DNA of 64,000 nucleotides. Origin: AP-15 sp963796155 (lineage in GTDB: Bacteria > Pseudomonadota > Alphaproteobacteria > ATCC43930 > CGMCC-115725). Within the stretch, counting starts at the first letter, position 1. Every line of letters starts with the position of its first letter. Location of the stretch: positions 29,350 through 93,349 of the forward strand of contig CAWCKT010000024.1 of assembly GCA_963796155.1 (NCBI GenBank). The letters run 5' to 3'. Below are positions 19,007 to 27,843 of this stretch, in pieces. The translations under genes were made by a program, and so were the position numbers. The notes under the pieces are model-generated. The model was not told the DNA's origin, did not search any database, and saw only the letters and a program-made list of their open reading frames with translations.

Positions 19007-20015
19007 ATGATCGTCCTGCGCCGCTTCGCCACCGCGCTGCCGATCATCGCCGGCGTCATCGTCGTGACCTTTCTGCTGACCCGTGCGTTGCCCGGCGACC
19101 CGGCCGTTTATTTTGCGGGACCAGCAGCAACAAAGCAGGCGATCGAGGAAATCCGCCACCAGCTCGGCTTCGACCGCAGCCTGCCGGTGCAATTCCTTGA
19201 TTATCTCGAGCGGCTTGCTCATGGCGACCTGGGTACCTCACTGACCACCGGGCAACCCGTCTCGACCGAGCTGTTGACCCGATTGCCGGCATCTGGCCGA
19301 GCTGATGCTGCTCGCGCTCTTCCTCTCGGTAGCGATCGCGGTGCCGCTCGGCATCGCTGCGGCGATGCGGCCCGGGTCGCTGGTCGACCATGCATGTCGC
19401 ATCGTCACGACCGCCGGCGTATCATTGCCGACGTTCTTCACCGGCCTCCTGCTGGTTTACGTGTTCTATTACCTCTTCGGGGTGGCGCCGGCGCCGCTCG
19501 GCCGCCTCGACGTCTACGACACGGCGCCGCCGCAGCATAGCGGGTTTTACCTGATCGACAGCCTTCTGGCCGGCGATTTCCAGACCTTTCGCGCCGCATT
19601 CGCACAGCTCATTTTGCCGGCGGCAACAATGGCGATCTTCACCTTGGCACCGTTGGCGCGGATAACCCGCGCAGCGATGCTTGGGGCACTGGGCAGCGAG
19701 TTCATTCGCACCGCACGGGCCAGCGGCTTATCAGGACACCGGATCGTTTTTGTCTACGCCTTTCGCAACGCGGTACTGCCGGTCATTACGACGCTCGGCA
19801 TGGTGTTCTCGTTCATGCTGGGCGCCAATGTCCTGGTGGAGAAAGTGTTTGCCTGGCCCGGTCTCGGCTCCTACGCGGTCGAGGCGCTGATCGCATCCGA
19901 TTACGCGCCGGTGCAAGGCTTTGTGCTGATGATGGCGCTGCTTTACGTGCTGCTCAATCTGGTCATCGATCTCGTTTATGGCCTCGTCGACCCGCGGGTC
20001 CGGCTCGAAGCATGA
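19007..20015 (+). pseudogene. dppB: Dpp/Opp-type ABC permease DppB, one frameshift
   Basis: Inner-membrane permease of the peptide-type importer. The first frame starts MIVLRRFATALPIIAGVIVV and runs through GDPAVYFAGPAATKQAIEE and LLTRLPAS. One extra base near 19290-19294 (the region should read LPASAELM) shifts it. The second frame gives LALFLSVAIAVPLGIAAAMR, the EAA-like loop TARASGLSGHRIVFVYAFRN and VEKVFAWPGLGSYAVEALIA, ending at 20015. The repaired length is about 335 residues, normal for DppB. The start of dppC overlaps its last four bases. If the frameshift is real the importer is dead, while all other genes of the operon look intact, which favours a sequence error. Confidence 0.88.
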
Positions 20016-20857
20016 ATGCGACATTGCGCCATGCCGGGTATGTGCTTCGTGAAAACCCGGTTACTGCCTTCGCGTTCGCCCTGTTTTTCCTGTTTGCGCT
20101 GTGTGCCGCACTCGGCCCCGCGCTGGCGCCCTACGACCCGCTCGCCAGCGACACTGCAGAGGCATTGACCGGTCCCTCGGCCGCCCACTGGTTCGGCACC
20201 GACCAGCTCGGCCGCGACATTCTCTCCCGCATCGTCGTTGCTACCCGGCTCGATCTCGGCATCGCCGTAATCTCAGTCGCCCTCGCCTTTGGGATCGGCA
20301 CACTCGCGGGGCTGGGCGCCGGCTATTACGGCGGCTGGATAGACGGGATCGTCGGCCGCGGGGTCGACACGATTATGGCGTTTCCGCTCTTCGTGCTGGC
20401 GATGGGCATTGTCGCCGCGCTCGGCAACAATGTCGCCAACATCGTCTACGCGACTGCGATTATCAACCTGCCGATCTATGCCCGGCTCGCCCGCGCCGAG
20501 GCCAATGTCCGGCGAAGTGCCGGCTTTGTCGAGGCGGCGCGGCTGTGCGGCAACAGCGAGTCGCGGATCGTGCTCGGGCAATTATTGCCCAACATCTTGC
20601 CGCTGATGATGGTGCAGGTGTCATTGACCCTCGGCTACGCGATTCTCAACGCCGCGGGTCTCTCCTTCATCGGCCTCGGAGTGCGCCCGCCGACGGCGGA
20701 ATGGGGCATCATGGTCGCCGAAGGCGCGAGCTTCATCGTCTCGGGCGAATGGTGGGTGGCGCTGTTTCCCGGCGTCGTGCTGATGGCCGCGGTGTTTTGC
20801 TTTAACCTGATGGGCGACGGGTTGCGCGACATCGTCGACCCGCAGCGGCGGACATGA
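20012..20857 (+). CDS. dppC: Dpp/Opp-type ABC permease DppC
   Basis: Second membrane subunit, 281 residues. The OppC N-terminal segment is followed by HWFGTDQLGRDILSRIV, the hallmark of DppC proteins. About six membrane spans are visible, with the ATPase-contact loop EAARLCGNSESRIVLGQLLP at about residues 173-192. It ends MGDGLRDIVDPQRRT, also typical. It overlaps dppB and dppD by four bases each (ATGA-type junctions), so the subunits are translationally coupled. Confidence 0.92.
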   Translation: MNATLRHAGYVLRENPVTAFAFALFFLFALCAALGPALAPYDPLASDTAEALTGPSAAHWFGTDQLGRDILSRIVVATRLDLGIAVISVALAFGIGTLAGLGAGYYGGWIDGIVGRGVDTIMAFPLFVLAMGIVAALGNNVANIVYATAIINLPIYARLARAEANVRRSAGFVEAARLCGNSESRIVLGQLLPNILPLMMVQVSLTLGYAILNAAGLSFIGLGVRPPTAEWGIMVAEGASFIVSGEWWVALFPGVVLMAAVFCFNLMGDGLRDIVDPQRRT

Positions 20858-21837
20858 TGGCCGGCAGCAACGGCGTGCCGCTTCTCGCGGTTGCGGATCT
20901 CGGCATCGAGTTCCGCACGCGCAGCGGAACTGTGCACGCCGTCGACGGGGTCGGGTTCGAGTTACGCCGCGGCGAGACCATGGCACTGGTCGGCGAAAGC
21001 GGCTCCGGTAAGTCGGTAACCGCTTACGCGATCATGGGCATTCTCGATGCCGCGGCGCGCATCACGTCCGGGCAGATCATATTCGGCGGGCTGGAGTTGC
21101 TGCAGGCAGGGGAACAAGCGATCGCCGAGATCCGCGGGCGCGAATTGGCGATCATCTTTCAGAACCCGCGTACCGCGCTCAACCCGATCCGGCCGGTCGG
21201 CAGGCAGATCGCCGACATCCTGCTGCGGCACGGCAATGTCACCGCCGCGCAGGCGCCCGGGCGCGCCATTGAAATGCTGGCGAAAGTGCGCATTCCCGAT
21301 CCCGAGCGTCGCGCCCGATCCTATCCGTTCGAGTTGTCGGGCGGCATGTGCCAGCGGGTCATGATTGCGATGGCACTCGCTTGCGAGCCGCAATTGCTGA
21401 TCGCCGACGAGCCGACGACCGGGCTCGATATCACGACGCAGGCGGTGATCATGGACCTGATCGCCGAGCTCGCCGCCTCGCAGAACATGGCTACCCTGCT
21501 GATAACGCACGATCTCGGTCTCGCCTCGGAATATTGCAACTGGATTGCGGTCATGCATGCCGGGCATATCGTCGAGACCGCGCCAACGGCGGCCCTGTTC
21601 GCCGCGCCGCATCACCCATACACGGCAAAGCTGATCGCCGCCACCCCGGGCGGGGTGGCGAGCCTCGACGCGCTGGCGGCGATCCCCGGCGCGCTCCCCG
21701 ACCTGCGTCGCGCTGATCTGCCGCCCTGCCGCTACATCGAGCGCTGCGAGCGCGCCGCCGCCTACTGTATCGACCGGCCGCTGCCGCGGCGGGCTGTGAG
21801 CGAAGGCTGGCAGGTCGCCTGCCACTTTCCGCTATGA
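20854..21837 (+). CDS. dppD: Dpp/Opp-type ABC ATPase DppD
   Basis: First ATP-binding subunit, 327 residues. Walker A GESGSGKS is near residue 49, Q-loop IFQNPRTALNPIRPV follows, then signature LSGGMCQRVMIAMAL, Walker B LLIADEPTTGLD and the switch His in ITHDLGLA. The C-terminal oligopeptide_HPY region has the cysteine pattern PPCRYIERCERAAAYC. It couples to dppC upstream and dppF downstream by four-base overlaps. The signature reads GGMCQR rather than the usual GGMRQR, a minor variation. Confidence 0.92.
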   Translation: MMAGSNGVPLLAVADLGIEFRTRSGTVHAVDGVGFELRRGETMALVGESGSGKSVTAYAIMGILDAAARITSGQIIFGGLELLQAGEQAIAEIRGRELAIIFQNPRTALNPIRPVGRQIADILLRHGNVTAAQAPGRAIEMLAKVRIPDPERRARSYPFELSGGMCQRVMIAMALACEPQLLIADEPTTGLDITTQAVIMDLIAELAASQNMATLLITHDLGLASEYCNWIAVMHAGHIVETAPTAALFAAPHHPYTAKLIAATPGGVASLDALAAIPGALPDLRRADLPPCRYIERCERAAAYCIDRPLPRRAVSEGWQVACHFPL

Positions 21838-22871
21838 CATCGGATCAACCATTACTGGCCGTCGACGGGCTGCGTAAGCTCTACCCGGTCGGCAAGCAGC
21901 GGATCTGGCGGCGTGGCGTGGCGCCGTCCTTTCTCCATGCGGTCGACGGCGTCAGCTTCGCGATCGGACGGGGCGAGACCGTCGGGCTTGTCGGTGAATC
22001 CGGTTGCGGCAAATCCACCATCGCCCGACTAATCGCCCGTCTGCTCGATGCCAGCGACGGCTCGATTCGCTTTGGCGGAGAGGAGATCGGCCAGGTGCCG
22101 GCGCGGCAATTTGGCCGCGCGCCGCAGCGCGCGAAAATCCAGATGGTGTTTCAGGACGCGACCGACAGCCTCAACCCGCGATTTACTGCGTTCCGCGCCA
22201 TCGCCGACCCGTTGTTGCGCTTGCAGCGCTTATCCGGCACTGCATTGCGCGCCCGGGTCGAGGAGGCGGCGCGTTTGACCGGCCTGCCACAGGAATTGCT
22301 CTCCCGTTTCCCGCACCAGCTCTCCGGCGGGCAGAAGGCGCGGGTCGGGATCGCCCGGGCCATCTCAGTCGAGCCGCAGCTGTTGATCCTCGACGAGCCG
22401 ACCTCCGCACTCGACGTGTCGGTGCAGGTCGTGATCCTGCGGCTGCTGCAGGATCTCAAGCGGCAGCTCGATTTGTCGTACCTGTTCGTCAGCCACGACC
22501 TCAATGTCGTGCGGCTCCTGTGCGACCGCATCCTCGTCATGTATCTCGGCCATATCGTCGAAAGCGGGCCGGCCGATCGGGTGTTCGCCGCACCCGCGCA
22601 TCCCTATACCCAGGCGTTGCTGTCGGCGGTGCCGAAGCCGGGCGCCGGCGGCGGGCGGTCGACGAGGATCGGCCTGCCGGGCGAGCCGCGCAGCCCGATC
22701 GATCCGGCCCCGGATATCTGCCCGCTTTACGGCCGGTGCGGGCGGTCGACTGACAGATGCACGACGGCGATACCAGCTCTGCGTGAGATTGCCAGCGGCC
22801 GGTTTGCCGCCTGTCATTTCCCGATTGCCGAACCCGCCGCGGAAACGCAGAAGCTGGCGGCGCTCGCCTAG
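21834..22871 (+). CDS. dppF: Dpp/Opp-type ABC ATPase DppF
   Basis: Second ATP-binding subunit, 345 residues. Walker A GESGCGKSTIARLIARL, Q-loop VFQDATDSLNPRFTAF, signature LSGGQKARVGIARAI, Walker B LLILDEPTSALDVSVQ and switch VSHDLNVVRLLCDRI are all present. The C-terminal domain carries GEPRSPIDPAPDICPLYGRC. It is the last gene of the operon. About 155 bases without a gene follow before the ATP-grasp gene. A stray C-terminal remnant of a related ATPase lies at 16811-16990. Confidence 0.92.
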   Translation: MTSDQPLLAVDGLRKLYPVGKQRIWRRGVAPSFLHAVDGVSFAIGRGETVGLVGESGCGKSTIARLIARLLDASDGSIRFGGEEIGQVPARQFGRAPQRAKIQMVFQDATDSLNPRFTAFRAIADPLLRLQRLSGTALRARVEEAARLTGLPQELLSRFPHQLSGGQKARVGIARAISVEPQLLILDEPTSALDVSVQVVILRLLQDLKRQLDLSYLFVSHDLNVVRLLCDRILVMYLGHIVESGPADRVFAAPAHPYTQALLSAVPKPGAGGGRSTRIGLPGEPRSPIDPAPDICPLYGRCGRSTDRCTTAIPALREIASGRFAACHFPIAEPAAETQKLAALA

Positions 22872-23026
22872 CCCGGGACAACGCTGCGTAGGAAGAGCAA
22901 GCGGAGAACGACCGGTCGGTGAGTGTCAGCCTTTCGACGCAGGTGCGAGGCATCGGGGGTCGACTTCCGGCGCATTGGCGCAGAAAATGCTTGCCAAAGG
23001 CGGCGGCCGATGTCTCGGGTGGGCAG

Positions 23027-24451
23027 ATGGATCCTTCGATCCTCGACGGTTACGATCCGCAGGAATTTTATTGCGAGATGCTGCGCAGCGCGGCGAGCCA
23101 GGCGGTCAGAGAGCGCTTGTCCGGCCTGTCGATCGATGCGCTCAAGGAGCGCGCCGCCGCCGCCAACGCCGAGCTCTACAACCTCGGTATCACCTTCACG
23201 ATCTACTCGGATGCGCAGACGATCGACCGGATCCTGCCGTTCGACGTGCTGCCGCGCATCCTGTCGGCCGAGGAGTGGCGGCATATCGAGCGCGGTGTCA
23301 TCCAGCGCATAACCGCGCTCAACCTGCTGCTCGACGATATCTACCACGAGCAGCACCTGCTGCGCGACGGCGTGGTCCCGGCCGATCTGATCCTCGGCAA
23401 CCGCAACTACCGTCCGCTGATGCGCGGCATCGACCTGCCGCACAAGACCTATGTCAATATCTGCGGCACCGATATCGTGCGCGACGAGCGCGGCACGTTC
23501 CTGGTGCTCGAGGACAACGCGCGCACCCCCTCCGGCGTCAGCTACGTCGTCGAGAACCGGCACATGATGCTGCGCGCCTTTCCCGATCTGCTCGACGACA
23601 TTGGCTTGCGCCCGATCGACAATTACGGCGCCAAGCTGATCGCCGCATTGCAGGAGGTCGCGCCCGCGGGTGTTGCCGACCCGCAGGTCGTTCTGCTGTC
23701 TCCCGGCACCTACAACTCGGCCTATTTCGAGCACGTCTTTCTGGCGCGCGAGATGGGCGTGGCATTGGTGGAAGGTTCGGATCTGCTCGTCGAGGACGAC
23801 CGCGTCTTCATGCGGACCACCGGCGGCTTGTCGCGCGTCGATGTGATCTATCGCCGGATCAACGACGATTATCTCGATCCCGAAGCGTTTGTTCCCGAGA
23901 GCAAGCTGGGCGTGCCCGGGCTGATGCGGGCCTATCGGGCCGGCAATCTGGCGCTCGCCAACGCCGTCGGGACGGGTGTCGCCGACGACAAGGCGGTCTA
24001 TGCCTACATGCCTCGGATCATCCGCTATTACCTTGACGAGGATCCGATTCTGCCCAATGTCGAGACCCACATCTGCCGCGAGCCGAAGGCGTTGCGCTAT
24101 ACGCTCGACCATCTCGCCGATCTCGTCGTCAAGCCGGTCGGCGAAGCGGGCGGCTACGGCATCACAGTCGGTCCCAGGGCGAGCCTGCGGGAGCTCGACG
24201 AATGCCGGACGAAGCTCGTCGCCGACCCGGCCAATTACATCAGCCAGCCCTGCGTCAACTTGTCGGTGGCGCCGACCCTGGTCGAGGGCCAGATCGAACC
24301 CCGGCATGTCGATCTGCGGCCGTTTGCGGTCACCGGATCGAGCACCTGGGTGTTGCCCGGCGGGCTGACGCGGGTGGCGCTGCGCCGCGGCTCGCTGGTC
24401 GTCAATTCCTCGCAGGGCGGCGGCTCGAAGGACACCTGGGTCGTTGAGTGA
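23027..24451 (+). CDS. Circularly permuted ATP-grasp protein
   Basis: A 474-residue protein of the circularly permuted ATP-grasp family (CP_ATPgrasp), predicted to make an amide or peptide bond with ATP. Landmarks are ALNLLLDDIYHEQHLLRDG, VNICGTDIVRDERGTFLVLEDNARTPSG, the loop VKPVGEAGGYGI and the closing NSSQGGGSKDTWV. ATG at 23027 is chosen because the family starts near DGYDPQEFYCEML; the longer upstream frame is not family-like. It forms a conserved three-gene module with the next two genes, overlapping the alpha-E gene by eight bases. The product of the module is not known; in family context it is presumed to modify a small peptide or glutathione-like compound. Confidence 0.87.
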   Translation: MDPSILDGYDPQEFYCEMLRSAASQAVRERLSGLSIDALKERAAAANAELYNLGITFTIYSDAQTIDRILPFDVLPRILSAEEWRHIERGVIQRITALNLLLDDIYHEQHLLRDGVVPADLILGNRNYRPLMRGIDLPHKTYVNICGTDIVRDERGTFLVLEDNARTPSGVSYVVENRHMMLRAFPDLLDDIGLRPIDNYGAKLIAALQEVAPAGVADPQVVLLSPGTYNSAYFEHVFLAREMGVALVEGSDLLVEDDRVFMRTTGGLSRVDVIYRRINDDYLDPEAFVPESKLGVPGLMRAYRAGNLALANAVGTGVADDKAVYAYMPRIIRYYLDEDPILPNVETHICREPKALRYTLDHLADLVVKPVGEAGGYGITVGPRASLRELDECRTKLVADPANYISQPCVNLSVAPTLVEGQIEPRHVDLRPFAVTGSSTWVLPGGLTRVALRRGSLVVNSSQGGGSKDTWVVE

Positions 24452-25433
24452 CGTTCTGCTCGCCCGTTACGCGGAGTGCATTTTCTGGCTCTCGCGCTAT
24501 GTCGAGCGCGCCGAGAACCTTGCCCGCATCCTCGACGTCAACGAGACCTTCTCGCGCGACAGCCAGGGCGGCCAGAATTGGCGCCCAATCGTTCAGTTGA
24601 ATTCGGACGAGGAACGCTTTTTCGCGGCCCATCCGGCGGCCACTGCGCAGAGCGTGGTGAAATTCTATGTGATCGACAGCGACAATCCGACCTCGATTGT
24701 CAGCGCGATCCGCTATGCCCGTGAGAACGCGCGCACGCTTCGCCCGTTGATCTCGATCGAGATGTGGGTGCAGCTCAACATGTTCTACAACCGCCTCGTC
24801 GCTCTGGGAGAGGCCGACCTCATGCCCGGCAGGCTCGCAGCACTGCTCGGCACCATCAAGGAAGCCTGTCAGACCCATACCGGCATCACCGAGGGCACCT
24901 TCTTCCGCGACCAGGGCTGGTATTTCTATCAGCTCGGCCGCTATATCGAGCGCGCCGACCAGACCACACGGCTGCTCGACATCAAGTATCACCTGCTGCT
25001 GCCCAGCGTCTCGGATGTCGGCTCGCCGACCGATGTCAGCCAGTGGAACGCGCTGCTCCGCTCGGCCGCCGGCTATTACGCCTACCGGCGCCTGCACACG
25101 GCCAGCACGACCCCGGCACGGGTGGCGGGTTTCCTGCTGCTCAACCAGGCCTTTCCGCGCTCGGTCCATCATTGCGTGCGCGAGGCCGGCCGGCTGCTCG
25201 GCGAACTGAAGTCGCGCTATGCTTTGCGCCACGGCAACGACGCCGCCGAAGAGCTCGACCGCTTGCGCGCCGTCCTTGGAACGCTCGACATATCGACGAT
25301 CCTCAGCGAAGGTCTCCACGAGTTCCTGGATCTGATGCAACAGCAGTTGATCGCCATCACCCGCGACCTCTCGATCGCCTTCTTCGGCTATGCGCCCGAG
25401 CCCGCGCAGGCCCAGAAGGCAACTCCGCAATAG
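24444..25433 (+). CDS. Alpha-E domain protein (DUF403)
   Basis: A 329-residue, all-helical alpha-E protein, almost always encoded next to a circularly permuted ATP-grasp gene. The signature opening LLARYAECIFWLSRYVERAENLARILD is present, and later RDQGWYFYQLGRYIERADQTTRLLDIKY. The start is TTG at 24444, inside the end of the previous gene (eight-base overlap), which indicates translational coupling. No catalytic motif is evident. It is likely a partner protein of the ATP-grasp enzyme. Confidence 0.88.
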   Translation: MSDVLLARYAECIFWLSRYVERAENLARILDVNETFSRDSQGGQNWRPIVQLNSDEERFFAAHPAATAQSVVKFYVIDSDNPTSIVSAIRYARENARTLRPLISIEMWVQLNMFYNRLVALGEADLMPGRLAALLGTIKEACQTHTGITEGTFFRDQGWYFYQLGRYIERADQTTRLLDIKYHLLLPSVSDVGSPTDVSQWNALLRSAAGYYAYRRLHTASTTPARVAGFLLLNQAFPRSVHHCVREAGRLLGELKSRYALRHGNDAAEELDRLRAVLGTLDISTILSEGLHEFLDLMQQQLIAITRDLSIAFFGYAPEPAQAQKATPQ

Positions 25434-25442
25434 GCAGAGGCG

Positions 25443-26375
25443 ATGCAGGTCATCACCGTTCGCCACGTCACCACCTACCGCTACAAGCAGCCGGTTGCCT
25501 TCGGCGAGCACCGCATGATGTTGCGGCCGCGCGACAGCTACGACCAGAAGCTGCTCGACGCCGCGCTAGCGATCACCCCGGAACCCGTCGATATCCGCTG
25601 GGTGCACGACGTGTTCGGCAATTGCGTCGCGATCGCCCGATTCGCCGGACGGGCGCAGGAGCTACGTTTCGAGAGCGTGATCCGCCTCGACCACTCGCCG
25701 AGCAATGCCCTCGACTTCCAGATCGAGGAATACGCGAAAAGGTACCCTTTCACCTATGGCGCCGACGAGATGCCCGATCTGTTGCGCTCGATCGAGCGGC
25801 AATATTTCGATCCCGAGCGCGAGGTCGACCGGTGGGCGCGGCAGTTCTTGCGTCATGACGGCCGCACCGACAGCTCCGAGCTGCTCGCCGCGATGACCCA
25901 CGCGATCCGCCAGGACCTGGACTATGTCGCCCGCGAGGAACCGGGCGTCCAGGATCCGGTCAAGACATTGCGCATCCAGAGCGGCAGCTGCCGCGATTTC
26001 GCGGTGCTGATGATGGAGGCGGTGCGCTCGCTCGGGCTCGCCGCGCGTTTTGTCACCGGCTACCTCTACGTCCCCGAGGGCAGCCGCAGCGAAAGGGTAG
26101 GCGGCGACGCCACCCACGCCTGGCTCCAGGTTTACCTGCCCGGGGCCGGCTGGGTCGAATACGACCCGACCAACGGCATCGTCGGCAATCACGATCTGAT
26201 CCGGGTCGCGGTTGCGCGCGACCCGCGCCAGGCGGTGCCAATCTCGGGCACCTGGACCGGCTTTCCGTCCGATCATCTCGGCATGACCGTCGAGGTCGAG
26301 GTCACCGCCGCGAGCGACCCGGCCACGGCGTCGAAAACGGCCGTAAAGACGCGTCGGTCGCGGGTCGCGGGATGA
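25443..26375 (+). CDS. Transglutaminase-like cysteine protease family protein
   Basis: A 310-residue protein with a beta-rich N-terminal domain (transglut_N, about 1-85: VRHVTTYRYKQPVAFGEHRMMLRPRD) and a transglutaminase core. The triad is visible: Cys in QSGSCRDFAVLMMEA, His in GDATHAWLQVYLP and Asp in VEYDPTNG. It lacks a signal peptide. It starts nine bases after the alpha-E gene and completes the ATP-grasp/alpha-E/transglutaminase module. In such modules it is thought to process the peptide product, but direct evidence is lacking. Confidence 0.9.
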   Translation: MQVITVRHVTTYRYKQPVAFGEHRMMLRPRDSYDQKLLDAALAITPEPVDIRWVHDVFGNCVAIARFAGRAQELRFESVIRLDHSPSNALDFQIEEYAKRYPFTYGADEMPDLLRSIERQYFDPEREVDRWARQFLRHDGRTDSSELLAAMTHAIRQDLDYVAREEPGVQDPVKTLRIQSGSCRDFAVLMMEAVRSLGLAARFVTGYLYVPEGSRSERVGGDATHAWLQVYLPGAGWVEYDPTNGIVGNHDLIRVAVARDPRQAVPISGTWTGFPSDHLGMTVEVEVTAASDPATASKTAVKTRRSRVAG

Positions 26376-26400
26376 CCTCGTTCGCCCGCTTCGATCCGCT

Positions 26401-27504
26401 CTATGCGACTTGCTTCTGCCCGGTGTCCGAGGCACGCACGATCGCATCGAGCAGGCGATGGCGGGTAACGGCTGCGTCGAAACCGGGGCTCGCGGGCTTG
26501 CCGTCACGGATGCGGTCGCCGAGCTTCGCGTAAAGCTGAGCGACATTGTAGGGAGACCCCGCGGGCACACCTTCGGGCACCCAGCGGTATCTGCCGGGAA
26601 CCGGCAGGTCAGCGAGCGCCGCGCCCTCACCGCGTGCGCCTTTCAGGTTCAGTTCCTGGCGCTGCATCGAGTTACGCGAGGTGGCGGTAAGCACGAGGTC
26701 GCCCTCTTCGCCATGGATCTCGAATAGGAAATCGCTCCCGCGCGCCATGCCGCCGCGGACCTGGAACGAGACGACCGCGCCATCTCCGACGATGCCGCTG
26801 ACGACCAGCTGGTCGGGCGAGGTCTTGGTGATCATCTCGCCGGTTTCCGCCAGCGGGATACGATCGCGCTGGCTGACCACGAAGGCCGACAGCTCGCGGA
26901 ATTCGCCGAGGCAATAGCACAGCGCGTCCACCGTGTGGCCCCCGGTGATCGTCAAGAGGTTGGCGCCGTTGGCCCGATCGGCCTGGTAGGCGCGGTCGAT
27001 CGAGGCGCCCCAGTTCGGCGCGCAGGCGATCATCGTCGCTGCCAGGACCCGGCCGACATAGCCGTCGGCGACCAGATCCCTGACATAGTTGATCGCCGGC
27101 GACATCTGGCCTTGCAGCCCGACCGCGTGCCGGATTCCTTTGCGTTCGGCGGCATCGAGCATCCGGACGGCCTCGGCGGTGTCGCGGCCGAGCGGCCATT
27201 CGCAATAGACATGCTTGCCGGCCTCGATCGCAGCCATGACCGGCCGGTAATGATCGGGCACCTTGACGCTGACCGTGACCAGGTCGACATCGGGATGTTG
27301 CGCAAGCTTTTCAGGATCCGAAAACGCTAGCGGAATCCCGTAATGCCGGGCGGCCGCATCGGCCAATTCCTGCCGCGTCGTGCACAGTGCGGTGATTGCG
27401 AATTCTGGAAGCGCCCGCAACGCCGGGATATGGGCAATCGAGGCAAACCCGCGCTGCGGACTGACCCCGACGATGCCGACGCGGATTTTGCTGCTCGTCG
27501 CCAT
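26401..27504 (-). CDS. Gfo/Idh/MocA-family oxidoreductase
   Basis: NAD(P)-dependent dehydrogenase-like protein of 367 residues. The Rossmann motif VGIVGVSPQRGFASIAHIPAL opens the N-terminal domain, CTTRQELADAAARHYGI follows, and the usual EKP motif appears as CEWPLGRD, a form found in Gal80-like members. TGGHTVDALCYCLGEF supplies the catalytic His region. ATG at 27504 follows GAGGGA. Substrate, probably a sugar or polyol derivative, is unknown. It converges on the transglutaminase gene with a 25-base gap. Confidence 0.87.
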   Translation of the reverse strand: MATSSKIRVGIVGVSPQRGFASIAHIPALRALPEFAITALCTTRQELADAAARHYGIPLAFSDPEKLAQHPDVDLVTVSVKVPDHYRPVMAAIEAGKHVYCEWPLGRDTAEAVRMLDAAERKGIRHAVGLQGQMSPAINYVRDLVADGYVGRVLAATMIACAPNWGASIDRAYQADRANGANLLTITGGHTVDALCYCLGEFRELSAFVVSQRDRIPLAETGEMITKTSPDQLVVSGIVGDGAVVSFQVRGGMARGSDFLFEIHGEEGDLVLTATSRNSMQRQELNLKGARGEGAALADLPVPGRYRWVPEGVPAGSPYNVAQLYAKLGDRIRDGKPASPGFDAAVTRHRLLDAIVRASDTGQKQVA

Positions 27505-27538
27505 GATTTCCCTCTTGAGCGGACCGATGGTTCGGGGG

Positions 27539-27633
27539 CTATCTCTCTTGCTGCACCAGCTCGACCATGATGCCTTCGGGTCCGCGGATAAAGGCCAGAC
27601 GCAGACCGGGATCGCGCCCGTGAGGACCAATTT
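27539..27633 (-). pseudogene. C-terminal remnant of a glyoxalase/VOC-family protein
   Basis: The minus strand reads GPHGRDPGLRLAFIRGPEGI then MVELVQQER and a TAG stop at 27541-27539. This is the closing strand of a VOC domain (xxDPDGxxxELVQ type). Nothing of the rest of the domain precedes it: the frame runs into a 20-bp palindrome at 27631-27650. It is a tail fragment left behind by a deletion. Confidence 0.6.
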
Positions 27634-27650
27634 CCCTGCCGGCAGGGAAA
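27631..27650. repeat. 20-bp perfect palindrome, CAGGGAA-type repeat
   Basis: TTTCCCTGCC (27631-27640) is the exact reverse complement of GGCAGGGAAA (27641-27650). It marks the break of the VOC remnant. Further CGGCAGGGAA words lie about 27733-27743 and in the 58548-58688 gap, so this is a dispersed intergenic motif. Confidence 0.65.
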
Positions 27651-27843
27651 AATTCGCATCAGAGCCGCGAATTCCGCCAAAAACACAAGAATTATCAGCC
27701 TCTTACCCTCTGAACCGGACGTTTCCGGGACGCCTCGGCAGGGAAATTGTGACCAGGTTCTGACGCCCAGCCGCGAGCGGATGCGCCGGAGGCCGGGAAT
27801 GGTTATGCTCGGCCGAGATCCCCGAGCCGATGGGAGAGCGCCG

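Noticed and set aside
22504..24036. A 510-codon rightward frame across the dppF/ATP-grasp boundary
   Set aside because: Arg/Ala/Pro-rich shadow of two well-supported genes in other frames.
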